This document shows positions 1 through 9,900 of a DNA stretch of 64,000 nt, piece after piece. The stretch covers positions 8,536,604 through 8,600,603 of the forward strand of contig JACDQD010000011.1 of the NCBI GenBank assembly GCA_019843655.1. The letters run 5' to 3'. Made by a program: the position numbers and the translations under genes. Positions within the stretch are counted from its first letter, which is position 1; the number at the start of each line of letters is the position of its first letter. The stretch is from Lethocerus indicus. Taxonomy: Eukaryota > Arthropoda > Insecta > Hemiptera > Belostomatidae. Under the pieces are notes generated by a model that ran no database searches, was not told the origin of the DNA, and saw nothing but the letters and a program-made list of their open reading frames with translations.

Positions 1-105
1 CTTGGGGTCTATATAGGGGAGTTGGATCTCTTCTAATCTAATATATATAATTCTGCTGTATATGGATATATATTTAAAACTGCAATTGTTTTTTTTTCGT
101 TTCAG

Positions 106-314
106 CCTGCAGCCCAGGACACGTTTTGAACACGAAGTGTCGCCAGTGCATCTGCCAGGAGGACGGCAAGTACCAGTGCCGCAAGGTCTGCAACTTCGAG
201 GTACAGAGGGACCCGACTTCGTCCAAGCCGAACTTCGATCTGGACGACAGGATGGGGGGCTTCAACAACGACGAACGGCTCTGGGAACAGAAGGAAATAT
301 TATTCGTCCCTTAG
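106..314 (+). CDS. Gene 0, last exon: pacifastin-like domain (5' part outside window)
   Basis: After a pyrimidine-rich acceptor (TTTTTTTCGTTTCAG) the exon reads from Cys at 108 in phase 1: CSPGHVLNTKC-RQC-IC-QEDGKYQC-RKVC. This gives C1-x9-C2-x2-C3-x-C4-x7-C5-x3-C6, a six-Cys PLD with a C5-C6 loop one residue shorter than usual. An acidic tail of about 35 residues follows and ends at TAG 312-314. It is read as the terminal exon of a gene starting before the window. An AATAAA lies at 516-521. P1 cannot be assigned safely because the usual Thr after C5 is absent. Confidence 0.75.
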
Positions 315-1428
315 ACCCGCACCATTGGCCGTTGTGCTTAAGACGCGCGGGCTTTCCCCCCCTAACCAGTATTAACAAAAATATAAAGTCGAATAAGGAT
401 GATTCCATCCGATTTATATAAGTCATATTTTAATTTAAGTCAAAAGAATATAACAACATTCTCATTCATTCGTTGTAAATTTATTAATTATATAATATAA
501 TATTATTAGTGCTAAAATAAACGGATCAGTGTGTAAACACTTATTAATAAATGATGACTAGTACAATGGTTAAGTAAAATTTCAATTTAATATTAAGATA
601 TGATTATTTAGTATTAAGAGATGATATTGGCATTTAAAAACGTGTTAATAAATTAAAATAAAACCAAATCAATTTACTGCTTAATTTTTTCACCGACCTC
701 CCGTATTATGTGTATTGCTGAGAATTTAATGTCTTCAGGTTTACACACAGTAGCATTACACCAACAATATAATTAAACAATTACGAAGCAATTATGAAGA
801 GAATAGGTTTTCTGGTGCAGGGAATTATAGATTTATAATACTACTTATTCAGTTGAAAATTAAAAAAAAATTTATTTCATATCTTCAAACGTGCGTCGGG
901 GTTCGTTTCGATATATCGTATGAGAAATAATCCAATCCGATATAAAACTAAATACTAAATAAACATCTTCACGGGTCTTCTAACTTTAGAGTGTCAATGT
1001 TGTATAAGCTCACGGGCAATTGGCAATTATAACGGAGGCACATTATAACGGACACAGGCCGCGAAGTCTTAGCAAAGAAGTCACGGGTGAATAACCTCGG
1101 GCAACCCATCGTACTTTGTTTTGTTTTTTTGAGCGGCATTACAGCATCAACCACGCCTTCCCCGTTTAAGGCCTCTCATTGTGCGCTCTAACGCATTTTT
1201 CGAGTTGAAATGTTTCGAAAATCTAGTCCTTTTTGTCGGAGACTGAACGAAAATTATATTCGGATTTTCGTCACAACATCGATCATCCGATTCTAAGTGT
1301 TTTAAAGTGTAATAATTAAATAAAACTTGTAAACAATATTTTCCCCAAAACGTTCACCTCGATCCAAAATATTCGATGATAAAAAACTTTTAAATTTATA
1401 TTTATCAGTATTTTAATACTAATAATAC
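315..1428. other. Intergenic, AT-rich, no gene seen
   Basis: AT-rich DNA downstream of gene 0. A possible poly(A) signal is at 516-521. No PLD motif, splice-flanked ORF or transposon protein was recognised. Confidence 0.5.
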
Positions 1429-1730
1429 CAATAAATGATATAGTGCCGTAGGTTTGTTGGTTTGGTCTTTTGCTAGACCGGTTTCGGCTGCTCGCCATCT
1501 CCAGTAGCGGTGTTACTCAATGTTGGCACTTTGGATGTTTTTCGGGCATCCTCACTGCACTGTCACTGTCCCTTGTACTGTCAGTACGACACAACTGACT
1601 AAAAACCGCTACTGAAGATGGTGAGCGGCCGAAACCGGTCTAGCAAAAGACCAAACCGGCGAAAGGAGACAGAAGCACAACAAACCTACGGTATTCCGAC
1701 ACCTCGCAGACCACAAAACAGGCATGTCAA
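1429..1730. mobile_element. FB1 foldback copy 1 (compact)
   Basis: Two inverted arms meet with almost no core. The left arm has GCTAGACCGGTTTCGGCTGC on the top strand and the right arm has its complement. It is flanked by an identical 11-bp duplication ACTAATAATAC (1418-1428 and 1731-1741). The right arm has the long end (...CACAAAACAGGCATGTC); the left ends near CCGTAGG. Confidence 0.75.
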
Positions 1731-1741
1731 ACTAATAATAC

Positions 1742-3110
1742 AGTGCTCTAACAGTGCCCATAAAATCACTCTCATTATTTATGGGCATCTCGCCACTTCT
1801 GTTCGAGAGCGGTGGATTTATTATCGGACCTGAAATAGGACGCAGTATGCTCAGGAACAGTTCGTATTGTAATTTGCACGCACAGAAAAAGAAAAATAGG
1901 CATTATTTAAAATGATACAAGTACAGTTTGAGTTAAAGGCAAAAAGGCCGTATTTCCGGAACCTTATTTCAAATATAAACTGTTAAGTGTGGGTCATGAC
2001 CTAAAAGTCCCATTCGTTCGAGAATTAGCAGCTTCCCGGTATAAATCCTTCCATTCCAAATTATCCCTTCATTCCAATTCGACAACTTTCCTCGCTTCAC
2101 CTTCCCGAAAATCCCTTGCTAAATAAAGCGGAGATGGCCATGCGATTTCCTTACGACCTGAGTAAGGGCAGGAGCGGGAGTACCATCATTGGGTGGCTTC
2201 TCCTTCAAGGGTTCATTGAGTGAGTGTACAATTTGAGCACTGTCACTAGATACAATCTAAAAAAAAAATTGTAGCTGTGACTATACCGATAAAAGAAAAA
2301 AAAATGTGGGTTGATAGTGAACGCCCGGCCGGTATGCAGACCCGTACAACCGGGACGTATTGCGGGTTGCCGACCCCGTGCGCCCGACACTTTATAACCG
2401 CCCGGTCCCCTGCTGCTGCCAAACGGGCGCTTCGGCAACCTACTCTCGGTTGGTTTCAATTCTTCAGTCCAGTTCTGTTCTCCTGTTACACTAACTCCGC
2501 CAGTTACTTGGGATTCTCTACGTGTTACCTCGCCCTCCTTCTTACTTGATTACTTACTTAACCTGCTTACAGTAACAGCCGCTACGAAACGAGGACACAG
2601 CACCTACCTGAGAGCATTTGCGCTGGAAAGAAAACAATTCGAATAAGGCAATTGGAAGGTATAGTACAGTAATTTTCATCCAATTGTTAAATTTAATTAT
2701 TTAAATGAGTTAATAAATAATACAATAAATTTATGCGATATTTTGGACATGTCGCCACTGATCATGCCCAATATCCTATTTTCTTCAAGAAAACAGAAAA
2801 ATTTGATGCAATTAAAAGTTTATTCCCCTTGGGTGTTTAATTCGTTTTAGAATTTATTTTATAATAAAATTAATGCGCAAAAATATTGCGCGAAAAAAAA
2901 TTTTCTATTGACAGAAAACTGCCCCAATTTTTGAATTGTGTTAAAAAATTCAAAACAGTAAAAAATAAAGAAAACAGTTATCGACCTTCCACATGAGTAA
3001 ACACAGCATTTAATACAATGGTAAGCCCATTTTCATTTGGGATTTCCTTGTTTTGTCGCCTCAAAATATAACTTCATAGGTATTCTGAAGGAATTCAGGA
3101 TTATTTGAAT
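1742..3110. other. Intergenic, no gene recognised
   Basis: A GC-rich block at about 2310-2440 stands out from the AT-rich surroundings and could be an old element fragment, but no domain or terminal repeat was found. The rest shows nothing recognisable. Confidence 0.4.
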
Positions 3111-3125
3111 GATTAATTTTGCCGT

Positions 3126-3267
3126 AGATTTGTTGTCTTCTTGGCGACTTTCATGAAGATGGCGAGCGGCCGAAACCGGTCTAACAAAAGACCGAACAAG
3201 CGAGAGGAGACAGAAACACAACAAATCTACGGTATTCCAATCGCAAACACAGCAGGTATGTTAAACT
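3126..3267. mobile_element. FB1 copy 2
   Basis: Short copy with the right arm intact, including the hammerhead-like core and the long end CAGGTATGTTAAACT. Flanks repeat GATTAATTTTGCCGT (3111-3125) and GATTAATTTCGCCGT (3268-3282), 14 of 15 bases. The true duplication may be the first 11 bases, as CCGT also begins the element. Confidence 0.65.
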
Positions 3268-3748
3268 GATTAATTTCGCCGTTATTAATAGTATTTGCCC
3301 CAGAATATTTGAGCCGTTCAGCGAGATCTCAAACCTCAAGTAATAAAATTCTACAAGAGGAAGTCCATGCTTCTTCTTCCTCCTGTTTGGTTGAGAGCTC
3401 AAAATGTAAAAACAAAAATGCACTGCTCCGTATATTCGTTTTCGAATTGGCTGCTGGGCGGTTATTTTCGTTCCAAATGGTTGACTGAGGGATAATAAAG
3501 ATTTACGAGGAAATCTTCCGCGTTCGCAGCGTTGGGACGTCGCAATTATGTTTTAATGGTCTCAACTCGTTTTGTGTGCAAGGTGCGGAAGAAGCAAGGA
3601 CGTACTGTTGACTCCGAATCAATGCTGGGATTCCAAGAAAAGCTCGTATTTCCCCGACCTCTCGAAAAAAACAAAAAAAAACCAACACCCGAGACGACTT
3701 TCACGCCGAGCCTTACAAATACTGCTTAATAGTTTCCAGGAAAAATTA

Positions 3749-3752
<4 letters not shown>

Positions 3753-3809
<57 letters not shown>
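3753..3809. repeat. (CT)n microsatellite
   Basis: About 57 bp of uninterrupted TC dinucleotides. The Arg-Glu and Ser-Leu reading frames across it are artefacts. Confidence 0.95.
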
Positions 3810-3813
<4 letters not shown>

Positions 3814-4125
3814 ATTACTGCACCATTGACTCAATGCAAAATAGGCCCACTTTCGCGACCGATTTCAGACCCCGTTCGAAGCCAAATATTAACGGGTTCG
3901 GTACCCGTTAAAAGGATTTACGCCCCAGATTAAGGTTTATACGCCTCTTGTCTTCACTTAATCTAGTTCAAGATACCCCTGCCTGTCTTTTCCTACGTAA
4001 TATTTATTTCCCAAAGCTGGAGGCGATTTTGTAGAAATACATAAAAACGGCAAGCTCAACGGAGACGTGTGTTTCTAATACTGGCAGAGTTTGGTTCGCG
4101 GTAATAAGGGGACGGACAGTCGGGA

Positions 4126-4163
4126 CCCTGATGACGGAACCGGTAACAGTTCCGAAACGTCGG
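4126..4163 (+). ncRNA. Hammerhead-ribozyme-like motif, second family
   Basis: CTGATGA (4128-4134), a stem II of GGAAC (4136-4140) pairing with GTTCC (4149-4153), then GAAA (4154-4157) and a GTC cleavage-type triplet (4159-4161). Stem III would be only ACGT and stem I is weak (CC with GG), so activity is uncertain. Penelope-like elements are known to carry such motifs; a degraded relative lies on the minus strand near 53110-53155. Confidence 0.4.
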
Positions 4164-4547
4164 AAGCAGCGAGAGGGTGCCCACGCGGGTGGTTTCCGAA
4201 TACAGGAAAATTCCAAGAAGAGCGGGGGTCACAACCCCCGTTCTAATTAAGAGTGGAAATATTCAAAAAACTGTTACGAAACGGCATACGCCGTTTAATC
4301 GAATACCTGCAGACCGAAAGAGAATAATAACATTCTCAAATACTGAGAAGAGAACAACGAAAGAATGGAAAAAACAAAATGCTACATAACGTTATGTATA
4401 GGTGCAGCGCTAATTGACTGAGCACACAATGACGTCAATTATCGCTATTGTTAGGAAGAAATGAAATATACCTTGTAATTTTGTTCGAAGAAAATCAGAC
4501 TTTTCTTAAACTGCTCGGGTCGACCAAGTGAAAAAGTTTTTTTATTG

Positions 4548-4802
4548 AATACCTGTTTTGTGGTCTGCGAGGGGTTGGAATACCGTACATTTCGCGTGTT
4601 TCTAGTTTCCTCTCGCTGGTTCGGTCTTTTGCTAAACCGGTTTCGGCTGCTCGCCATCTTCAGTGTTAGTCACAGCGGCACTTTGGATTTTTTTTGGGCA
4701 TGTGACAGTACAAGTGGCAGCGATAGTGCAGTGAACGTCCAAATAGTAAAAGACCAAACCAGCGAGAGGAGACAGAAACACACGAAATCTACGGTATTAA
4801 CA
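4548..4802. mobile_element. FB1 copy 3
   Basis: Left arm begins TACCTGTTTTGTGGTCTGCG, the long end; the right arm ends near CTACGGTATT. The right-hand hammerhead core is deleted. No clean target duplication was found. Confidence 0.6.
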
Positions 4803-5203
4803 GCTTTTAATAAACAAGGGTGGATCCTGCTCCTTCGGTGTGCTAGCCTGATGCTGTACTTTTTTTGAATTTGGATAAACAATCATTATTTGCTAAAAAA
4901 TAAAGCAATTTCGGACAATTTATATGAGTAGAAGATGTTTTTTAAGAAACGGCGGTAATGCAGACGCAAATAATCGCTCAGAATCGGATAATATTTTATA
5001 CTGAAATTCAAGGCGGTCTTTTGGTTCGCCAAGGTCACCGAATCATAGTAGATGAGAACAGCCATCACCGCTATAACGGGCGTATGACAACGCTTTATTA
5101 TCGAATCAAGTTTTACTTCGAGTACCATCAGGTTCGTGAGTTGAAAAGCGCAAACTCCTCAACTGGGTATAAACGTTCAGGTTGGAGTGTACGAGAGGTG
5201 TGC

Positions 5204-5206
<3 letters not shown>

Positions 5207-5264
<58 letters not shown>
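5207..5264. repeat. (GA)n microsatellite
   Basis: About 58 bp of perfect GA repeat, similar in length to the CT tract at 3753. It creates low-complexity RERER and SLSLS frames that are not genes. Confidence 0.95.
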
Positions 5265-5267
<3 letters not shown>

Positions 5268-5769
5268 TCTCCTCCACTCTATTATTTGGCTTCGGTTTGG
5301 ACCTGTTTGACCTCCTGGCGGCTTCAGCAAATAGCAAACATGACGGCGGGCCATCCTTTCTGCGCTCTCCCTACTATATAACTAAAACCTTCAGTTTAAA
5401 ATAAGTAAGTTCACTACGGAGGATTATTCTCATTTCAGTACATTGATTGCAACTAATTTCAATATAGAAGTTATATAGAAGTATATAAAAAATGATCCAA
5501 CAACGAGATTGAATTTGATAGCGCCCTCTTTTCGAAGCATCATCTTATCCTGCAGTTAAAATTGTATTCGAACTTTAATTATAGCATTCAATTACAAGTG
5601 GGAATAAGGCCAATATATCCGAACCCGCAAAGTTATGAGGGGCTCAGATTTTTCAATGAGTGGAAACATTTTATAAGAGATATTGACGATTTTAATATCG
5701 GAAATTCTCAGAGGTCAGCGAGAAAAGGAGTAGTGGGAACCTATCCGGATTTCCTATATTATATGAGGC

Positions 5770-5906
5770 CGCACGCCATCTTCAGTTGCATCCAAAGTGA
5801 CTGACACCGCTACTGAAGATGCCGAACCGGTCTAGCAAAAGACCAAAACAGTGAGAGGAGACAGAAACACTCGAAACCCCTCGCAGACCACCAATCAGGT
5901 ATTCTA
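5770..5906. mobile_element. FB1 copy 4 (right-arm fragment)
   Basis: Mostly the right arm with hammerhead stem II deleted (GATGCCGAACCGGTC). Its right flank, TCTTATTATCCTTATATTAT, is shared with the flank of copy 6 at 10278, so the surrounding segment is itself duplicated. Confidence 0.6.
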
Positions 5907-6047
5907 AACTCGTTATTGTAATCTTATTATCCTTATATTATTAATTTTCAGCTACGATTGCTACATTCAATTAAAGCCTAAAGAAAAACATATTTCATGC
6001 GGTCTGAGCTACCGTCGAACGTACTACTGCGGCTTTTTATGATTGTA

Positions 6048-6615
6048 TTGGGTCGACAACTAAGTAATTGCGGATTTCACCAACAAGTGGCGTTGTACAT
6101 ATTTTTAAGTACGTCATCTTTGCACAGACAAGCCGCAGATGGTTTCGAATAAGATACATTCAGCTTCTCGGCAATGTCCCTTGTCGAACTATGGCGATCC
6201 GAATCAATAATGGCCTTTATTCGGTCATCATCGACCTCCACCGGACGTCCTGAGCGCTCCTCGTCTTTTAATGAAAAATCCCCCGACCGGAATTTTGCGA
6301 ACCGGTACTGACACTGCCCTTCTTTTAAGGCTTCATCGCCGTACACGTCGTACAACTTTTTATGAGCCTGCGGGGCATTAACACCTTTGCGAAAATAAAT
6401 AAGCAAAATGTGACGGAAATGCTCACTTCGGTTCACCGTGTTTTAGCTTTTATACACACACACATACAATTCAACTGGTCAATGTAATTTTGATACCGAA
6501 TGTTTCAAAAAGGACCAAATAACCTGTGAAAGAATCTTATCTGTGCAAAGATGTTGACGTACTTAAAAATGCGTACAACTTGGTGAAATCCGCAATTACT
6601 TAGTTGTCAACCGAA
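6048..6615 (-). mobile_element. Deleted mariner (mellifera-type ends)
   Basis: 568-bp Tc1/mariner relic. Inverted ends TTGGGTCGACAACTAAGTAA at left and its near complement ending GTTGTCAACCGAA at right. A TA duplication flanks it at 6046-6047 and 6616-6617. The minus strand (6436 down to 6077) encodes 119 aa with the mariner N-terminal helix-turn-helix region (YFRKG, AHKKL, FRSGDFSLKDEERSGRP). The catalytic DDD domain is missing, so it is non-autonomous. The same flank without the element occurs at 10341-10360. Confidence 0.9.
6077..6436 (-). pseudogene. Mariner transposase N-terminal remnant
   Basis: 119 codons on the minus strand starting MNRSEHFRHILLIYFRKG. They match the DNA-binding half of mariner transposases, which are normally about 345 aa. 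The frame runs into unrelated residues after NVSY and stops; no DDE/D catalytic segment remains. Confidence 0.85.
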
Positions 6616-6862
6616 TATTAATAATTCTCAAGTAATTTTCTCAGGGTAAAGTTATATTATGAAACGGGTGAACGTCGTCGAATTTTTTATTTCTTGCCCT
6701 TCTGAACGACCCGAGAGGGAGGTCCGCCGACCTTCAGAGCGGGCACCATGAACAATGGGCCACTCTTGTACAATGGGATGGATGGTAGTGACGCTAACTG
6801 ATGAACGTCTTTAGCCGGCGGAGGCCTCATCCACCCGCTCCCACCACCGCCCACTCATCCAT

Positions 6863-6891
6863 CACGTGCTCCTCGCCGCTGTCTATATATA
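6863..6891 (+). promoter_or_regulatory. Gene A promoter: E-box and TATA
   Basis: A palindromic CACGTG (6863-6868) lies 15 bp before TATATATA (6884-6891), about 50 bp before the gene A ATG. Spacing fits a TATA-driven start near 6903-6915. Confidence 0.6.
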
Positions 6892-6939
6892 CAGACGGTC
6901 GCAGTCTAGTCGCAGGCATAACGCCGGACTAACGTCAAG

Positions 6940-6985
6940 ATGAGAGCCCTACTGGTCCTGTTTTTCGCCGCAGCAGTATTGGCAG
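6940..6985 (+). CDS. Gene A exon 1: signal peptide
   Basis: 15 codons plus one base. Hydrophobic core LLVLFFAAAVLA, donor G|GTACG, phase 1. Confidence 0.8.
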
Positions 6986-9900
6986 GTACGTTGCGGTAGT
7001 ATATCAGGTATATAAGTACCCGTAGTAGTATATACGATGGGGGAGACAAACTCAAAATCTGGTCAAAGCAAAACCGTGTACAGAAATTCGTATTTGTAGA
7101 AAGTTTGTTATACGGACGAAACAATCTCTAGTAGTTTACAATTTACAAATGTATGTATACGTACAGGATATTTTTTATAATATTTGTACTCATGGTTACC
7201 TGCATACAGGTGCTTATTTAAATAAATGTTTATATAACTACGATTTACCTAAAATATTTAATTTTTTTCAGTACCATACTAATGTATACAGAAACAAGAC
7301 TTCACTAAAATTCCAGCGTCCATTTTTTTGTTCCAATAATCTTAATGATTTATGTATTCATATCATAGATATTATAATCTTCACAAAAATACAATATTAA
7401 ATCTCATATAAGGTCTTGAGCTAGACCTGTTTCCACTTTCCAGCTCTAGTATGGGTTACAAATTAGGCGTCCCGCCAGCACTGTCACTTAATTTCTCAGT
7501 TAATGCCGCATGTTGCATTTGGATGTACATTCGGAATAAATTTGGAGCGGGGTAGAAATTGTGGGAACGCGGTCGTCCAAAGTCATTTATTCGGGAAACT
7601 ATAAATTAACGCCTCCTCCGCATAACGAGTTTGACTCAGACTCGCCAATTAGTAAGTACACACTGAGTTGGTCAAATCTGAGAAACATCCGTCCGAACCG
7701 CTGTCGGTCTTCAACCGGATACCGGTTTCAACCTAGATCACTCTTCGGGCTCCAATTTAGGGCGAAAATATTCCTCTCTAAACTTCTGCCAATCTCCAAA
7801 CATCATTCCGGCCATTGCAAAACAATAACGTACTAGCAGAGTAGTAATTTGTTGCTGTCCGATAAGCATTGTTGAATAATTCCAATCTCCCCGTTTTCGC
7901 CGGTGAAAAATTTCCGAAAACTGAAATTTAAACAGCCATTATAACTCGTCGTATTTGAACATTATTGGCGCAAAGTTGAAAATTTGCCTCATTTTATGTT
8001 GAACTTATTGTATTAAAACCTGTCTCAGTTCAGATGTAAAACAAAGTTTATTTACTTTGTTACTTCGCGACCTTCGATTTGTTATTTTCCAACGTTTTGT
8101 GTTGTTGTCATGGAAAAGTTTTAAACATTGTCTCGCGAAATTCCTTTTTCGAGTAACACTGCGATTGTTCTTCAGATAAAAATTTCTGTATTTATATTAT
8201 AAGTCGGCGAATAATAAAAAAAAAATAAATAAATTGTTATTTATTATATATAAAAATATTATTTTAATAAAAAAAAGGGGGGGAAACTAGTGGGTTTCTC
8301 CTCTAATTGTAGACTATTGTAGCTAGTGATTTCATCAATGTTGCTTATTGTATAATTTTACAGTTGTAACAATAAAAGAGACAAAAAAAAAAATAATACA
8401 GCTTTTTTCGTGAAATGGCGCATAAATCTTAATCCTATAACGTTGTCAAGACAACCAATATCAATATCAATTTTTTTTCATTTTCATATATAGGTTTATA
8501 ATTGCCGATTTTTTGTCCCCCCAATTTTTTTGTATTTAAAATAAAAATTCGGCCCATAGAGGGTTAATTATTATGCGGTTATGGAATTGCACGGAAGAAA
8601 TATATCCGAAAGCTGGCTGACGATCTCCGCCTTTCTTCATAGTTCGATTTATGACCAGCTCAAATGATGAACTCGTTATTGTAACCTTATCGTAGTAATT
8701 TATCGAAATTTAAGAATTTCCTTATGCGTCCTATTTCAATCGTTCGAATCTATTTTATGGTTTTACGCCAAACGGTGTCGAGCCATATCTGAGACCGCCC
8801 ACATGTTTAAGTCAGCCCACAGTTCCACGTATCGATAAACCCCTGACCTGCTCGATTGGGTAGTTCGATTAAATTTTTTTAATATACATAGCCTCGCTCA
8901 ATGAAGACCTAGTTTCGTACAAAATTATCGGATCAATAAATAAAATAAATAATTTATTCGGAACGTCATTCTCCGTTTGGCCAGATTGCGACGGTGTCGT
9001 TTTTTTTTGTCGATGATTACGAAGCATTTGATTGATTATTCATGTAATAAACTGACAGTGCTTAGTGGGACGAAGCCAACCGCTTCAGGCGATGACGTCT
9101 AACGCCGATAAGTGTTTTTGAAATTTCGAAGCCATAATTAGGAAATTCTTTTTTTTTATACAGCGATCTTTATAGTGGCCAAAAGATTAGGTAGAACCTT
9201 GTTCTGACCCGAGGCTGCGTTCGCGGCCAAACAGTTGGGCAAGGTTCAAGGCCCGCCACTACATTTTGAAATGAATGTTTCTCTGCGAAGATTAAGTTTA
9301 TCCGTATTTTCATTTGCTAAAGTCCCAGCCTAGAGACCTACTTGATACGTAGGCGTAATCATTACCTACTTGTAAATGTGTAAAAGTGAACACAAATTGG
9401 GCGACTTATAATTCCCACAACGTCCTAATTACTGTAGATTTCGTGTGTTTCTGACTCCTCTCGCTGGTTTGGTCTTTTGCTAGACCGGTTTCGGCCGCTC
9501 GCCATCTTCAGTAGCGGTGTTAGTCACTTTGGCATGTTTTTGAGCGTCCTCGCGGCACTATCAGTGTCACTTGTACTGTACCACGAAACAGGTATTCTAA
9601 ACTTCATTCAACCAATGTTGGTTGATTGTAGAAAATAAAAAAAAGGATTAAAAAATGCAGACTTTTCTTTTAGTAAATGTTTCGTTTACAAGCTTCAGGC
9701 CTACGCCCGCTGCCGTGAAATGAACGTCTCATTTCAGTTTCAGAGGCGGCCCAAGGGCCCCTGTTGGGATGCCGTCCCGGTACCACGAAAACGGACGCCA
9801 ACGGGCATAACTGCGTGTGCTCGACAAGGGCCGTGTGGAACTGTCCGCAGATAAGCCCGCCGAGGATACACAAGAGGGAAACCGAAGCGCCAACTAAAAC

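Noticed and set aside
1618..1833. Recurring ORF type with RNRSSKRPN residues, seen at many places
   Set aside because: It is the FB1 arm read as protein; copies differ by frameshifts and follow the DNA repeat.
3572..3834. ORFs with long SLSLS or RERER tracts
   Set aside because: They are translations of the CT microsatellite; no splice context or domain.
5106..5404. ORFs across the GA repeat, both strands
   Set aside because: Low-complexity artefact of a dinucleotide repeat.
7561..7836. 91-aa ORF in gene A intron 1
   Set aside because: No Cys pattern, no recognised domain, no splice evidence; probably chance.
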